Shown: positions 53,908 to 63,700 of the stretch, piece by piece | Position numbering within the stretch: position 1 is the stretch's first letter | Layout of the letters: the number at the start of each line of letters is the position of its first letter | Assembly (NCBI RefSeq): GCF_000004195.4 | Contig: NC_030677.2 | Location: 198,857,872 to 198,921,871, forward strand | Length of the DNA stretch: 64,000 nt | Reading direction: 5' to 3' | Source of the DNA: Xenopus tropicalis | Lineage: Eukaryota; Chordata; Amphibia; Anura; Pipidae | Notes under the pieces: model-generated | What the model saw: only the letters and a program-made list of their open reading frames with translations | Databases searched by the model: none | What the model was told of the DNA's origin: nothing | Program-made: the position numbers and the translations under genes

Positions 53908-54138
53908 CCTTCTCAATTACTTTATTCATATAACCGTGTGGTGAGATCTATAAGTCCGGAAAGGTACACCAACCTATGAAGTTCCCAGGAGGTAGGATAT
54001 AGGTCCATACCATTATCCCTGGGTGGAGGCACGCCATTGCTGGGAAACGCCTGTCCCTCAAAGTAAGCGGGGGCTCAGGGCTCCTGTAGCGCCAAGTAAG
54101 CAAGTAGTTCCACAGTATCTTCACAGGAGGGCTACATT

Positions 54139-54160
54139 TGGAGGCACTGCTGAGATTCGA
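54139..54160 (+). other. Primer-binding site for tRNA-Thr
   Basis: TGGAGGCACTGCTGAGATTC followed by GA, two bases after the LTR. Its complement ends in CCA and reads as the T-loop, T-stem and acceptor 3' strand of a tRNA; vertebrate tRNA-Thr (AGT) ends ...GAATCCCAGCGGTGCCTCCA as I recall it, giving about 20 of 22 matches. Confidence 0.75.
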
Positions 54161-54438
54161 GCAGGAACTGTTCAGCAGACAGGGCTCTAAAGGAACTGAG
54201 GCCTAGTGTGTATGTGAAACCCTTTCTCCTACCGGGCTAGAGTTGGACCATCCTGATCCGCATCCCCAGGTGGGATTTGGCGCGAAAAGAGGAGCAAGGG
54301 CGCTCCTAGCCAATAGGATTACAGGAAGATTGGCGCCAAGGGAGAGCCGGGGAAGACACGTGAGATTTAGGCGTGCCAGAAGGGAAAGTACCTAATTTGC
54401 ATACCGACCGCCCCGTGAGGTTCAGCGGCCAATAGGAA

Positions 54439-55170
54439 ATGTTAGAAAGTGCGCCAAGGGCTGAGGAAGTGACGATGCTAGTTGACGTCACGGCGACCAT
54501 TTTGGGACTTTCTCAGTTGGTAGTGAGTCGTGAGAGTGAGCTCCTCTACAACTTCACAGCAAGCATGTCGATTAAGTCCGGAAGTGAAAGAGGGAGTGAG
54601 ACACCCATGCTTTCTAGACCGGAAGTTGGTAGCCTGTATGATGCCAATATTCGCTACGTGTGGCTAGGATCTTTTGTAGAGAAGCCCACGCCGTTGGGAG
54701 AATTCACCATGATACCCGTATGTGGTGATTGTGGGGCCGAAGCCCTTTCCGCCCTAAAACAATCTATGGGTCGCTGTCCAAGCTGTGGACACAGATGTTG
54801 GATGGGCCCGATGAGAGAGGACAAGCTGAGCGGTGGATATGGAACCACGCTGGCAATGTTGGCGACTCTAAATACCAGCCAGCCAAGTCCGGCCGTATAT
54901 GGGGGATACTTAGGGGACGGAGACCTTACCCTGGTGTCCGGACCACTACAGCTGTATCCCTGGAAGGTGGAGATCTCGGGGTCAGTAGCCTCAGGGGACG
55001 TAAGTAACGAAAAACCCCAAGGGGTGGATAATGAGTCCCAGGGTCGGGAATCCCCAGTGGAACAGCTAGAGGGTGAGCCCACAGCCCAAGTACCCGAAGC
55101 CCCAAGTACAGACCAGGCTATGGTTGAGGCAGAACCCCCAAGGGGTGCAGCAAGGTCCGGAGGAGGCTGA
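54439..55170 (+). CDS. LTR element ORF A, zinc-ribbon-like protein of unknown function
   Basis: This is a 243-codon ORF; a better start may be the in-frame ATG at 54565 (residue 43), giving 201 residues, since residues 1-42 contain DNA shared with the leader and no motif. Residues 95-120 hold C-x2-C-x14-C-x2-C-G-H plus a further Cys, a zinc-ribbon-like arrangement. It is not the CX2CX4HX4C knuckle of retroviral nucleocapsids. Residues about 185-243 are Pro/Glu/Ser-rich and disordered-looking. The last 33 codons overlap ORF B in the +1 frame. Function is unknown; position after the primer site is that of gag. No hydrophobic segment or protease signature is seen. Low stop density and the near-identical LTRs suggest the ORF is intact rather than decayed. 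Confidence 0.65.
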   Translation: MLESAPRAEEVTMLVDVTATILGLSQLVVSRESELLYNFTASMSIKSGSERGSETPMLSRPEVGSLYDANIRYVWLGSFVEKPTPLGEFTMIPVCGDCGAEALSALKQSMGRCPSCGHRCWMGPMREDKLSGGYGTTLAMLATLNTSQPSPAVYGGYLGDGDLTLVSGPLQLYPWKVEISGSVASGDVSNEKPQGVDNESQGRESPVEQLEGEPTAQVPEAPSTDQAMVEAEPPRGAARSGGG

Positions 55171-55867
55171 GCAGAGTCCCGAAACCACTAGTGATAAAGG
55201 GGGACCACCTGAAGTAAAGTCTCTACCACCCTATATAGCGGTTCTCAAAAAGAGGAATGAAACCTCTGAGGGAGCCAGCGGGGCCGCTAGTACCCCTAAT
55301 CCCGGATGGGATAACCTGGATGAGACTGAGGAGGAAGACGTCTATAGTCCTCAGTTGTTTAAACTGCCCAACAGTATTCTTGCTCCTAGGAAAATTACGA
55401 AAGAGGAGGAGAAGGACTTTTGGGTCTTGCCTGGTAAGGGTGACCCCGATATATTCTGTCGAGTATCCAGGATACAGCGGGTCATGAATTACAAGATATT
55501 TAGGCTATGGGGATACTATATGCCGTACGCACCCCTTTGGGTGTACGATAAAATGGAGTCCCTGATGGACGATTGGGTGGTAGCGGAGATAGCAGCCAAG
55601 GAAAGGAAGGCTGGGAAGTGCCTGTACCACGCTGATCCCCTGAAGAAAATGGCGGCCTGGAAGTTTGTCAGGGCGCTGGAAAAAGAGTGGTGGTGGGGCC
55701 GCACTGTGCTACGCCACACCGTATATAGCTGCGGGAGGAAGAACCCAGAGCCGCGTTATTTTAGTACGGACGTTGAATTGCCCAGTGGGGTACAAGTTGA
55801 AAAGCCGCATCCACACTACTATGCATCATATATTGATATTCAGATGCGATTCGCATATATGGTGTGA
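55073..55867 (+). CDS. LTR element ORF B, unknown aromatic-rich protein
   Basis: This is a 264-codon ORF in the +1 frame relative to ORF A, overlapping it by 98 bases. Residues 1-100 are Pro/Glu/Ser-rich with an acidic cluster at 84-89, continuing the character of ORF A's tail. Residues about 115-220 form a denser basic/aromatic domain (KDFWVLPGKGDPDIFC, RLWGYYMPYAPLWVYDKM, a WWW run at 206-208, TVLRHTVYSCG). I recognise no family: there is no RT, protease DTG, integrase HHCC/DDE or envelope-like membrane segment. The ATG at 55073 may not be the true start. The protein could be made by frameshifting or splicing from ORF A, or the two may be one gene broken at a C-run at 55135-55139. Expected to act with ORF A in particle or RNP formation, which is inference from position only. 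Confidence 0.6.
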   Translation: MSPQPKYPKPQVQTRLWLRQNPQGVQQGPEEAEQSPETTSDKGGPPEVKSLPPYIAVLKKRNETSEGASGAASTPNPGWDNLDETEEEDVYSPQLFKLPNSILAPRKITKEEEKDFWVLPGKGDPDIFCRVSRIQRVMNYKIFRLWGYYMPYAPLWVYDKMESLMDDWVVAEIAAKERKAGKCLYHADPLKKMAAWKFVRALEKEWWWGRTVLRHTVYSCGRKNPEPRYFSTDVELPSGVQVEKPHPHYYASYIDIQMRFAYMV

Positions 55868-56500
55868 GAGAGTCTTCTGTGGGACTTGTTTAATCCCAGG
55901 AGGGAACTTTTCAGTTCAGGGGTGTGTGACACCTACCGTTTAGGTGTGCCCCTCAGGAGGGACTTGTCCTTTTCCCAGGAAGGAACCGTCGGCGTTGGGT
56001 AAGGAACACCCACGTCGCATCCAACCAGCTGGTTGGGAGGAAAGTGCTGCTTCTGTCACGATTCCCGGAGGGGAGATTCTGAGTTAGCCCAGAAGGGCGC
56101 AAGTTTGCCAGATGCCCACCCGTTGGTGGATGAAAGGACCCAAGGTGGGATCACCTTGGGAGCTGGACTCCCTCAAGGAGGAGGGGAGGGCCAGGAAAAG
56201 AAAAAGTTGCCTTTATTTTCTTTGCTGCAAAATAAAGAATGTGTTTTGATGTTGGGAAAATAAAATGTCCTTTCTTTTCTTTTGAATGTGAAATGTCTAA
56301 GGGACAGAGACTCTTGTGGGACTTTCACAAAGACTTTGGAAGGTGGGATTGGTTTGCATGTCTCATTTTTTCCTTTCCAGTTCATCCATTGTACCCTGGC
56401 AGTCTCCTGGAGGAGCTGTGAAGCGTGATGTGAAAACAACATGGTAAATGTATTGTGTTTCGTAGAATGTGTGTCAGCCAGGAGTTGACAATTTTCTTGT
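55868..56500 (+). other. Non-coding 3' internal region of the LTR element
   Basis: About 0.63 kb with repeated CAGGAGGGAACTT / CAGGAGGGACTTG / CAGGAAGGAACCG motifs (55898-55990) and a GTGTGACACCTACCGTTTAG hairpin. The 76-codon plus-strand and 163-codon minus-strand ORFs here lack recognisable motifs. It may hold packaging or export signals. Confidence 0.5.
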
Positions 56501-56510
56501 AGGGGGAGAA
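56501..56510 (+). other. Polypurine tract
   Basis: AGGGGGAGAA directly abuts the TGTAG start of the 3' LTR, the expected place for plus-strand priming. Confidence 0.85.
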
Positions 56511-57423
56511 TGTAGGGGTTTACCAAAAACGGGCCCTTAGGACAGGAACCCCTAGGACAGACCACAGGGTGGTGCTGGGAAGCAGGGACACTGGGATGAC
56601 TGGGTGCTACATAGTTAATGGGGAGGATCCCTGTAGTTCGGGTTATGGCCACAGGGTGGTACATAGGCCCATATAAGTAACGCAGCCATGTGCTGTGGGG
56701 GGGTTGGTTAGTCCAGGGACTGCTCCAGTAATGGAGTGGGTGCCCCGGGCACAGTTCTTATATAGGAGTTTTGTAATAGATCGCTCTAGGAGTGATATGT
56801 AGAGCAGCCGAGTTTAGAATGGGCGGACATGGCCCCTCCAGGAGTAGTAAGCGAGGTTAAGACCTCCCGGCAGTACATCAGCCGGAGTGCAGGGAATTAA
56901 GTGGCTAGGGAAGGTGTACCAAGGCACCACCAGTCCAGGAGGCCGGATCTGAGGATGCCCAGTGAGAGTACCGGTGTGGGTCCCTGTGGGGTAACGTCCT
57001 AGCGTGAGTACCGGGGGAACTCTTTGGTAGAGTGTCTTGCCGTGAGTACCGGGGAGAGCCCCTAGATGGGAGCACATGTCGGGAGTACCGTTGGGTAGGC
57101 CAACAGGAGATGGTACTCAATGAGATGTATGGAGATATACCCTGCACTGTATACTATGGTTAAGCTGCTCCTGGAGAGGTGTTCGTCCAATAAACCTTCT
57201 CAATTACTTTATTCATATAACCGTGTGGTGAGATCTATAAGTCCGGAAAGGTACACCAACCTATGAAGTTCCCAGGAGGTAGGATATAGGTCCATACCAT
57301 TATCCCTGGGTGGAGGCACGCCATTGCTGGGAAACGCCTGTCCCTCAAAGTAAGCGGGGGCTCAGGGCTCCTGTAGCGCCAAGTAAGCAAGTAGTTCCAC
57401 AGTATCTTCACAGGAGGGCTACA
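56511..57423 (+). repeat. 3' LTR, 913 bp
   Basis: Same length as the 5' LTR; one substitution found by eye (T at 57024 against A at 53737). It ends CTACA and is followed by GTTA, the right copy of the target duplication. Confidence 0.95.
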
Positions 57424-57892
57424 GTTAAATGATTCCCTTTTCTCTGTAATAATAAAACAGTACCTGTACTTGATCCCAACTAAGATATAATTACCCCTTA
57501 TTGGGAGCAGAACAGCCCTATTGGGTTTATTTAATGGTTAAATGATTCCCTTTTCTCTGTAATAATAAAACAGTACCTGTACTTGATCCCAACTAAGATA
57601 TAATTACCCCTTATTGGGGGCAGAACAGTCCTATTGGATTTATTTAATGGTTAAATGATTCCCTTTTCTCTGTAATAATAAAACAGTACCTGTACTTGAT
57701 CCCAACTAAGATATAATTACCCCTTATTGGGGGCAGAACAGTCCTATTGGATTTATTTAATGGTTAAATGATTCCCTTTTCTCTGTAATAATAAAACAGT
57801 ACCTGTACTTGATCCCAACTAAGATATAATTACCCCTTATTGGGGGCAGAACAGTCCTATTGGGTTTATTTCATGGTTAAATGATTCTCTTT
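57424..57892 (-). repeat. 113-bp array, second segment, about 4 copies
   Basis: Continues the array interrupted at 53223. Units with CCTATTGGATTTATTTAATGG occur twice. Ends at the hAT MITE. Confidence 0.95.
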
Positions 57893-58618
57893 TAGAAATG
57901 TAGCGAACTGTTCGCCGGAGAACTAATTCGCATGAAAATCGGGTGTTCGCAAGTTCGTAAGTTCGTGAACTTTTAGCGATGTTCGCAATTTTGGGTTCGC
58001 CTTAGCTGGAGCCAAATTTTGACCTCTCACCCCAGAGCCAGCAGATACATGGCAGCCAATCAGGCAGCTCTCCCTCCTGGAACACCCCCGGACCACTCCC
58101 TTCCATATATAAACCGAAGCCCAGCAGCCATTTTACATTCTGCCTGTGTGTGCTTGTTGAGTTAGCATAGGGAGAGAGCTGTGCAGGGATTTGAGGGACA
58201 GTTTAGGTAGCTTTGCTGACTAGTAATCTACTTTCTACTGCTCTGTATGTAGCTGCTGGGGACAGCTGTCCTGCTGATCTCATCTGCTGTAACCCAATAG
58301 TCCTTGTAAAAGCAGTTTATTACACAAGTTTAGAAATGTAGTGTGATTTCTGCCCTTTACAGCACAAAACGCAACGCTGTGTCAACAACGTATTTTTCAG
58401 AGAAATTTTTGCCCTTGATCCCCCTCCTGCATGCCACTGTCCAGGTCGTGGCACCCTTTAAACAACTTTAAAATCAGTTTTCTGGCCAGAAATGGCTTTT
58501 CTAGGTTTTAAAGTTCGCCTTCCCATTGAAGTCTATGGGGTTCGCAAAGTTCGCACTTTTTGACAGAAGTTCGCGAACGGGTTTGCGAACTTTTTTTGTG
58601 AGGTTCGCTACATCTCTA
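57893..58618. mobile_element. hAT-like MITE (TAGAGATGTAGCGAAC ends), 726 bp
   Basis: Ends TAGAAATGTAGCGAAC and GTTCGCTACATCTCTA, inverted. Flanking octamers TTCTCTTT (57885-57892) and TTCTTTTT (58619-58626) differ at one base, consistent with an 8-bp hAT duplication in array text TTCCCTTT. The interior has TTCGCAAGTTCGTAAGTTCG repeats at the left, GAAGTTCGCGAACGG at the right and no transposase. CCATATATAAACCGAAGC near 58103 resembles a TATA element. Confidence 0.8.
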
Positions 58619-58940
58619 TTCTTTTTCTCTGTAATAATAAAACAGTACCTGTATTTGATCCCAACTAAGATATAATTACCCCTTATTGGGGGCAGAACAG
58701 CCCTATTGGGTTTATTTAATGGTTAAATGATTCCCTTTTCTCTGTAATAATAAAACAGTACCTGTACTTGATCCCAACTAAGATATAATTACCCCTTATT
58801 GGGGGCAGAACAGCCCTATTGGGTTTATTTCATGGTTAAATGATTCCCTTTTCTCTGTAATAATAAAACAGTACCTGTACTTGATCCCAACTAAGATATA
58901 ATTACCCCTTATTGGGGGCAGAACAGTCCTATTGGGTTTA
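58619..58940 (-). repeat. 113-bp array, third segment, about 3 copies
   Basis: Resumes CTCTGTAATAATAAAACAGT and ends GTCCTATTGGGTTTAATTAA before the MITE's right arm (AGACTTAAGGTATGAAGATC). Confidence 0.95.
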
Positions 58941-59058
58941 ATTAATGTTTTATTTTTTTTTAGTAGACTTAAGGTATGAAGATCCAAATTACGGAAAGAC
59001 CCCTTATCCAGAATACCCTTGGTCCCGAGCATTCTGGATAACAAGTCCTATACCTGTA

Positions 59059-59348
59059 ATTGTTTACTTGATACCCTAGGCCAGTGCTCTTGCTTGCTGA
59101 AAACTGCACCGGTCTGGGGTATTACTGTAGGAGTGCCACATCACCACCTTCTTCCATCTCCCAGGGATACCTTGTGGCCAATGGCCTGTGTGCACCTGGT
59201 GTGGGGCCACAGAGAAGATCAATGAACAGGAGGAAGATCACAACATGGCGCTCCTAGCATAGTACCCCAAGTTTTCACTTAACAGGGGAACTGGCCAACT
59301 AGCAGGAAACATTTTAGCACCCCCAATGAGTATCCAATTCCTTCCACT
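59059..59348. other. Unassigned DNA
   Basis: Single-copy; the 68-codon ORF at 59019 begins in the MITE end and has no motif. Confidence 0.3.
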
Positions 59349-59956
59349 TTAAAGGCATGCTGTCATCAGTTTATAGATTTTTTTCCAGAAAAATCCTGCA
59401 TTAAAATCCATTTTTTAAAAGAGCAAATAGATTTTTTTATATTTAATTTTGAAATTTTGCATGGGGCTAGCCATATTCTTCATTTCCCAGGGTGCCACAG
59501 CCATGTGACCTTGTGCTCTGATAAACTTCAGGCACACTTTACTGCTGCGCTGCAAGTTGGAGTGATATCCCCCCCCCCCTCCCAGCAGCCGATCAGCAGA
59601 ACAATGGGAAGGGAGCAAGATAGCAGCTCCTGATGCCTCTGCTGAAGGATTTAATGCCTCCATGGGCTAATAGCACTGCTGGTACGTCCTGAATCTTAGC
59701 AGGCAAAATTGCCTCTACTGCCCCCATATAATTTAGTGTGGCTACAGGCATTTCTCTTCCATCTAAAATACACTGTGGAAGAACCCCCCCCATGTTGCAC
59801 TAACTTCAAGTAGCTTGTACAGTAAAGGAGAAATAGATATATATTTGTTGGTTCAAGAATAACATTTTAAATGGCAGAGGGAATTACTTCCTATATAAAC
59901 AGTGTCATTTAGAAATAAAAAGTACCCCATAAAAATCATGGCAGTATCCCTGCTAA
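59349..59956 (+). mobile_element. TTAAAGGCATGCTGTCATC element
   Basis: Starts TTAAAGGCATGCTGTCATCA and ends near GGCAGTATCCCTGC. Inner segments match 42841-43260 in reverse. A C-run of 10 lies at 59569. Probably a TTAA-type element; right TTAA not preserved. Confidence 0.55.
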
Positions 59957-60212
59957 AACATATAAGAAAAACTGTAATTGGTTTAAAGTGATTCATTTCA
60001 GTAAAAAAAAAGTCAATCGTTGCATTGTTTTATTGTTTCCAGTGAGACTGCAGTGCTGCTACAGTAAGTGATCGTATGGACTTCTAGCTGCCTTTGGTAT
60101 TGTAACAATGTTAGAATGTTTGGAGACATATAAATGTTGTGAATAAAATGTACATTTTACAACAACATTGAAAGAAAAAATATTGTTTTCACACTCAACA
60201 ATGACCCCCACT
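59957..60212. other. Unassigned DNA
   Basis: AT-rich single-copy sequence, no gene. Confidence 0.3.
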
Positions 60213-60612
60213 AGTGATGACAGAATTTTTTTGCCAGGTATGGATTTGCAGCGAAATTCCGCATTTTGCCATTGCCAATTTATTTTTTGCAAAATGCGAG
60301 CAAAATTTTGCCACAGAAAATCCACAGTCGTGTCAAAAAAAAGTTGTGGTCACATTTGGCACTTTCGTGTCAAAAAAAGTTGTGGTTGCGGCAAATTGGG
60401 CACGGTCGCATCAACCAAGCCACAATCAAATTGAGTGCGGTGGCTACAAATGGTGCATGGTCACAGCAAGATGGCTGCAGTCATGTCAAAATAGGCGTGA
60501 CTGCATCAAAAAAGTTGTGCGTGTCACAAAAATTTTCGCCATTTCGCTAATTTTTCTGAAGTTTTGCATGTTTTTTGGCGAAGTGAAATGGGACACATTC
60601 GCTCATCACTTT
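60213..60612. mobile_element. TAGTGATG...CATCACTT MITE, 400 bp
   Basis: Starts TAGTGATGACAGAATTTTTT, has GCCAGGTATGGATTTGCAGC and ATTCCGCATTTTGCCATTGC, then a run of degenerate 20-30-bp units (GTGTCAAAAAAAGTTGTGGT, CACGGTCGCATCAACCAAGC), and ends ACACATTCGCTCATCACTT. ORFs on both strands follow these units. Confidence 0.65.
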
Positions 60613-61190
60613 GTTGTTGTCTCATAACCATCCAAGATTGCCCTTAAGCTCTGTCACAATCTGTGCAGCAGGAACTTGGGACTACACTAGTGAGCAGACG
60701 TAACCTTCTGGGCCTGGTCTTCACCAACGCCCTCTTGGGGCCCTGGAACTTTCTGCTGCAGACCAACAAAGAGAACAAAACATAGCAGAGTTTGATCCAA
60801 AGCACAGTACGGACAAGGGTTAAACAAAATCATAGTCAAGGGGGGCAAGGAGTCAGGGCAGGCAGTGAGCAAACAGAGTGAGGAAACAAGCATGGAGTCA
60901 ATAACCAGGAGATCAACACAGGACCAAGAGCTTCGATAGGAACTGTAGCAAACAGAGCCAGCTTGGGCAAGGATTGGGGAATAGAAAAGGCCTTTTGTTC
61001 ACCAAAAGGAGATAGAAGAGCATCAGAACTCATCCCTGTACATTACACAGAGTGTATGCGCCAATGGACCCACGGACTGACACGCCGAGAGTTAGGGGGA
61101 CAATCTCCCTGGGCACCTTACGAGCTCAAGCCCATCTTGGGGACCTCAGTGGTGCAAGGATAGCGGTGGCAATGTGGACATAGTAAATTA
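60613..61190. repeat. Possible dispersed repeat, class unknown
   Basis: AACAAAGAGAACAAAACATAG, GGCAAGGAGTCAGGGCAGGC and TAACCAGGAGATCAACACAGG resemble the GGTCAGAAACAGGCAAATAACC text in the element at 25624. No coding signal. Confidence 0.3.
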
Positions 61191-62254
61191 CCATTGAGAA
61201 GAAACTATTTTTGGTTTAACAGAGTAAAAATCTGTACAATTTGTACATAGCAGACAGGTAATTGTCCGCGTACAGTTGAAAATATGGCAATTATGCTTTC
61301 ATTCTGGAGCACATAACAAGTTTCCCGGTAAACTAGCTTTTTCCATGCTCGTCCCTTTTCCAGAAATTGCATTCATTCTTTTTTACTGATTGACTCAAGT
61401 TTCAGAAAAGCTGTTTCTTATTGTTTGTAGCAGGCACAAGAAGGTTCCTCGTGATCTTTTTTTTTTTTGGTTGTTTTTTTTTTTTCCCCCAAGGAAATTT
61501 TGCACATTTCGTTCTTGAATATGTGATTAGTATTAGATGGAATCTCTCCTAGCAAAGCATTCTGAACATTTGTAGAGGCAATATACTAGAAATAGCTTCT
61601 TAACCCCTTGGTGATCATTGCAACAGGTAATTTATACTTTATTTCAGGTTACATTTTATTCCCTGTCCAGTAGAGAGTAACAAGGGCCATACTGGAAACC
61701 ATTTTATTGCAGTAGCTTCTCTAACTGAAAAGTGTTTACAAAGAACCCCTTGCAAGACCATCATGACTTGGGCCTTCCTTGAAATGTCTGTGATTGCTTG
61801 TAAATCCGTACCAAAGAGATATTTCTAATTTAATTTTCTTCTCCAGCAGATGGTGCCCTGGCCTGATGTCTCTGTATAACAGCTAGTCAGGGATTTATGC
61901 CAGTGCTGAGGTCTTGGGTTCAATTCAGACCAGGGCACCATGTGCTGTGAGCATGTTCTCGCCATGGGTTCCCCCGGCTGCTACTATTTCTACCCACAGC
62001 AGAGTAACATGAGTAACCTTTGTTATTCACAGTAGGTTTGTGGTGCCACAAAGTGGACTTCAGGGCCAAACATTCCCAACTGGAAAGGATTTTCGCATTG
62101 CAACTGTTGTCTAACCAGTTCAAACTATTGTAGACGACCTAGTTGTACTGCTGTCAAAAGTATTACTAGACTCCCCCACCCCCTCCTGGATGCAATTATG
62201 TCGGAATTGTAGGTAAACTGCTGCATTGTCGCTATAAAATATTGCCAATTTGAC
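61191..62254. other. Single-copy DNA, no gene seen
   Basis: A poly-T tract lies at 61459-61485. The rest shows no repeats or coding region that I can support. Confidence 0.3.
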
Positions 62255-62350
62255 CTTTATTTATATAGCACCGGCATATTTGCCAGCTCCCTACAGAGAT
62301 TACCCATCATTCACATCAGTCCCTGCCCCAGTAGAGATCACAGTCTGAGG
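62255..62350. repeat. Small dispersed repeat (relative of 52404)
   Basis: CTTTATTTATATAGCACCGG and TCCCTGCCCCAGTAGAGATC match the pattern of 52404-52605. Confidence 0.5.
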
Positions 62351-63469
62351 TAGGGTCACTCTCAGTCCATGTTTCAGGCTGACTAAGCCCGTTTCAGATT
62401 CCTTGTCCCTGTGGAAAATTGGCCCCGGCAAGCACCCCCCACCCCCAAGCTGTCCCCGCACTATTCCAGGACAGTAGGAAGGAATGAGTGATCTTCTGCC
62501 ACCTGACCCTCCTCACATGTCCTCCAAACATCCCACGCCAGCATTTCTGCTGCTAAAGAAAGCTCCCCTTCCCCAATGCACTTTGCTGCTCGGCCGAAAT
62601 GGGATAGATTCTCTCATCACTAAACAAAGGTGATCTGCCCTGTAAGAATGAAAGAAAGGCAATAAGGCCATCCATTTGTAAATGATTAACATGGTGCTAC
62701 ATTTATTTAATTAATGCTATTTAGGTGCTATAATAACTGTCAAGCAGGCAGGCTGTGCCCCAACAAATAAAATGGAGCCCTTGTCCAATACCTCCCGCAG
62801 TAGACAATAAACATATCCAGGCTGGGGTGGAAGGCCAAAGCTTTATTAACAAACATGTATGAGATAAATATATTAAAAATAGTGCAACAATAAATAATTC
62901 CATTTAATGTCAATTATATCCAATGAAGACCAGGAATGCTTGCCCATACCATAGGCTACCACCTGGCTACCTACCATGTTGGTCGAGTATTGGGTGGGCA
63001 ACCATAATATCTCCGTACTGGGACCCTTGTCTAATGATACCCAGTAGCATAACCCCTATAATCCCTAAATTTTTTTAATCCCCAACCCCATCCTGAAGAA
63101 AAACTACAAGGGTGGGTAGGATTTTGCTCTCAGTAGCACCAGAATAACAAGAGGCCCTCTTTTCTTCTGACCCTCTTCTTATTCCTTTTAACTCCCCACT
63201 TCCTAAGCTTTCTCCTGACCTAACCCTATGCAGTGATGCCCATCGTGATTCGCCCTGGTTTCATTAACCCTTTCCTAACCTGTACCCCCCCAGCCAAATA
63301 TTTTCACCTCTTGCCTAATCGGCCCCTTACTAACTAATCAAGGCTTGTGCCTCCTACCCTACACCTCCTAGTTGGGTCTGATGGCACACACATTACGTGA
63401 AGCCTTACAGCTCTCCCAACATGTGCCGTACCTAGGGGTGGGTGCATTTCAGACTGCAGGGGGTGGTAA
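62351..63469. other. Unassigned DNA with a MITE end
   Basis: GCCGAAATGGGATAGATTCTCTCATCACTA at 62592-62621 is one end of the TAGTGATG family. The rest is single-copy with no supported gene. Confidence 0.35.
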
Positions 63470-63700
63470 TTTTCAGATTAACCTTTGAATTAACTTTTAG
63501 TATGATGTAGAGAGTGATAGCTATTTGCAATTGGTCTTCATTTTTTTTTTTAGTGTGGTTTTTTAATTATTAAGCTTTTTGTTCAGCAGCTCCCCAGTTT
63601 GGCGTTTTAGCAGCTATCTGGTTGCTAGGGTCCGAACCAAGCAGTGGTGTGAGGCAGTCTTTGGAATATGAATAAAGGCACTGAGCAGGAAATAACAAGA
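63470..63700 (-). mobile_element. TTAA-type MITE (reverse of 1-173)
   Basis: TTTTCAGATTAACCTTTGAATTAACTTTTAG, CAATTGGTCTTCATTTTTTT and AGCAGCTATCTGGTTGCTAG are the reverse complement of the family at 1-173 and 4376-4712. Confidence 0.6.

Larger units (their letters stand above)
53224..54136 (+). repeat. 5' LTR, 913 bp
   Basis: Starts TGTAGGGGTTTACC and ends GGAGGGCTACA. Possible TATA boxes are ATATAAG at 53384 and TTATATAG at 53471. The polyadenylation signal AATAAA is at 53902. If the first TATA is used, the R region is about 500 bases, which is long. Within R a block at 53681-53803 has four GAGTACCG copies spaced 38-40 bases. Confidence 0.95.
53224..57423 (+). mobile_element. Complete non-autonomous LTR retrotransposon, 4.2 kb
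   Basis: Two 913-bp direct repeats with TGTAG...CTACA ends flank 2374 bases of internal DNA. A tRNA-Thr primer site follows the left LTR, a purine tract precedes the right LTR, and GTTA duplications bound the whole. The LTRs differ at one base by eye (A at 53737, T at 57024), so the insertion is very recent. The interior encodes two overlapping ORFs of unknown type and nothing like protease, RT, RNase H, integrase or envelope. Enzymes must come from an autonomous relative elsewhere. It sits inside the 113-bp array of a MITE. The family cannot be assigned without RT; the tRNA-Thr primer and 4-bp duplication point to a retrovirus-like (ERV) partner. Confidence 0.92.
52068..59056 (-). mobile_element. 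CAGGTATGGG MITE with 113-bp array (copy 3), interrupted
   Basis: Starts CAGGTATGGGATCTATTATC at 52068 and ends GTCCTATACCTG at 59056, with TA at 52066-52067 and 59057-59058. The 113-bp units are in the reverse orientation to the other two copies. The element has been split by an LTR retrotransposon (53224-57423), a hAT MITE (57893-58618) and two small dispersed repeats (near 52122 and 52404). Removing these leaves a MITE of about 2 kb. Confidence 0.78.

Noticed and set aside
54654..55082. 142-codon ORF antisense to ORF A
   Set aside because: Shadow of the plus-strand coding frame; no recognisable motif.
56173..56664. 163-codon minus-strand ORF at the 3' end of the LTR element
   Set aside because: Spans the purine tract and the LTR boundary in antisense, and shows no family motif.
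60168..60627. Three overlapping ORFs, one of 137 codons
   Set aside because: Derived from degenerate tandem units in a TAGTGATG-family MITE.
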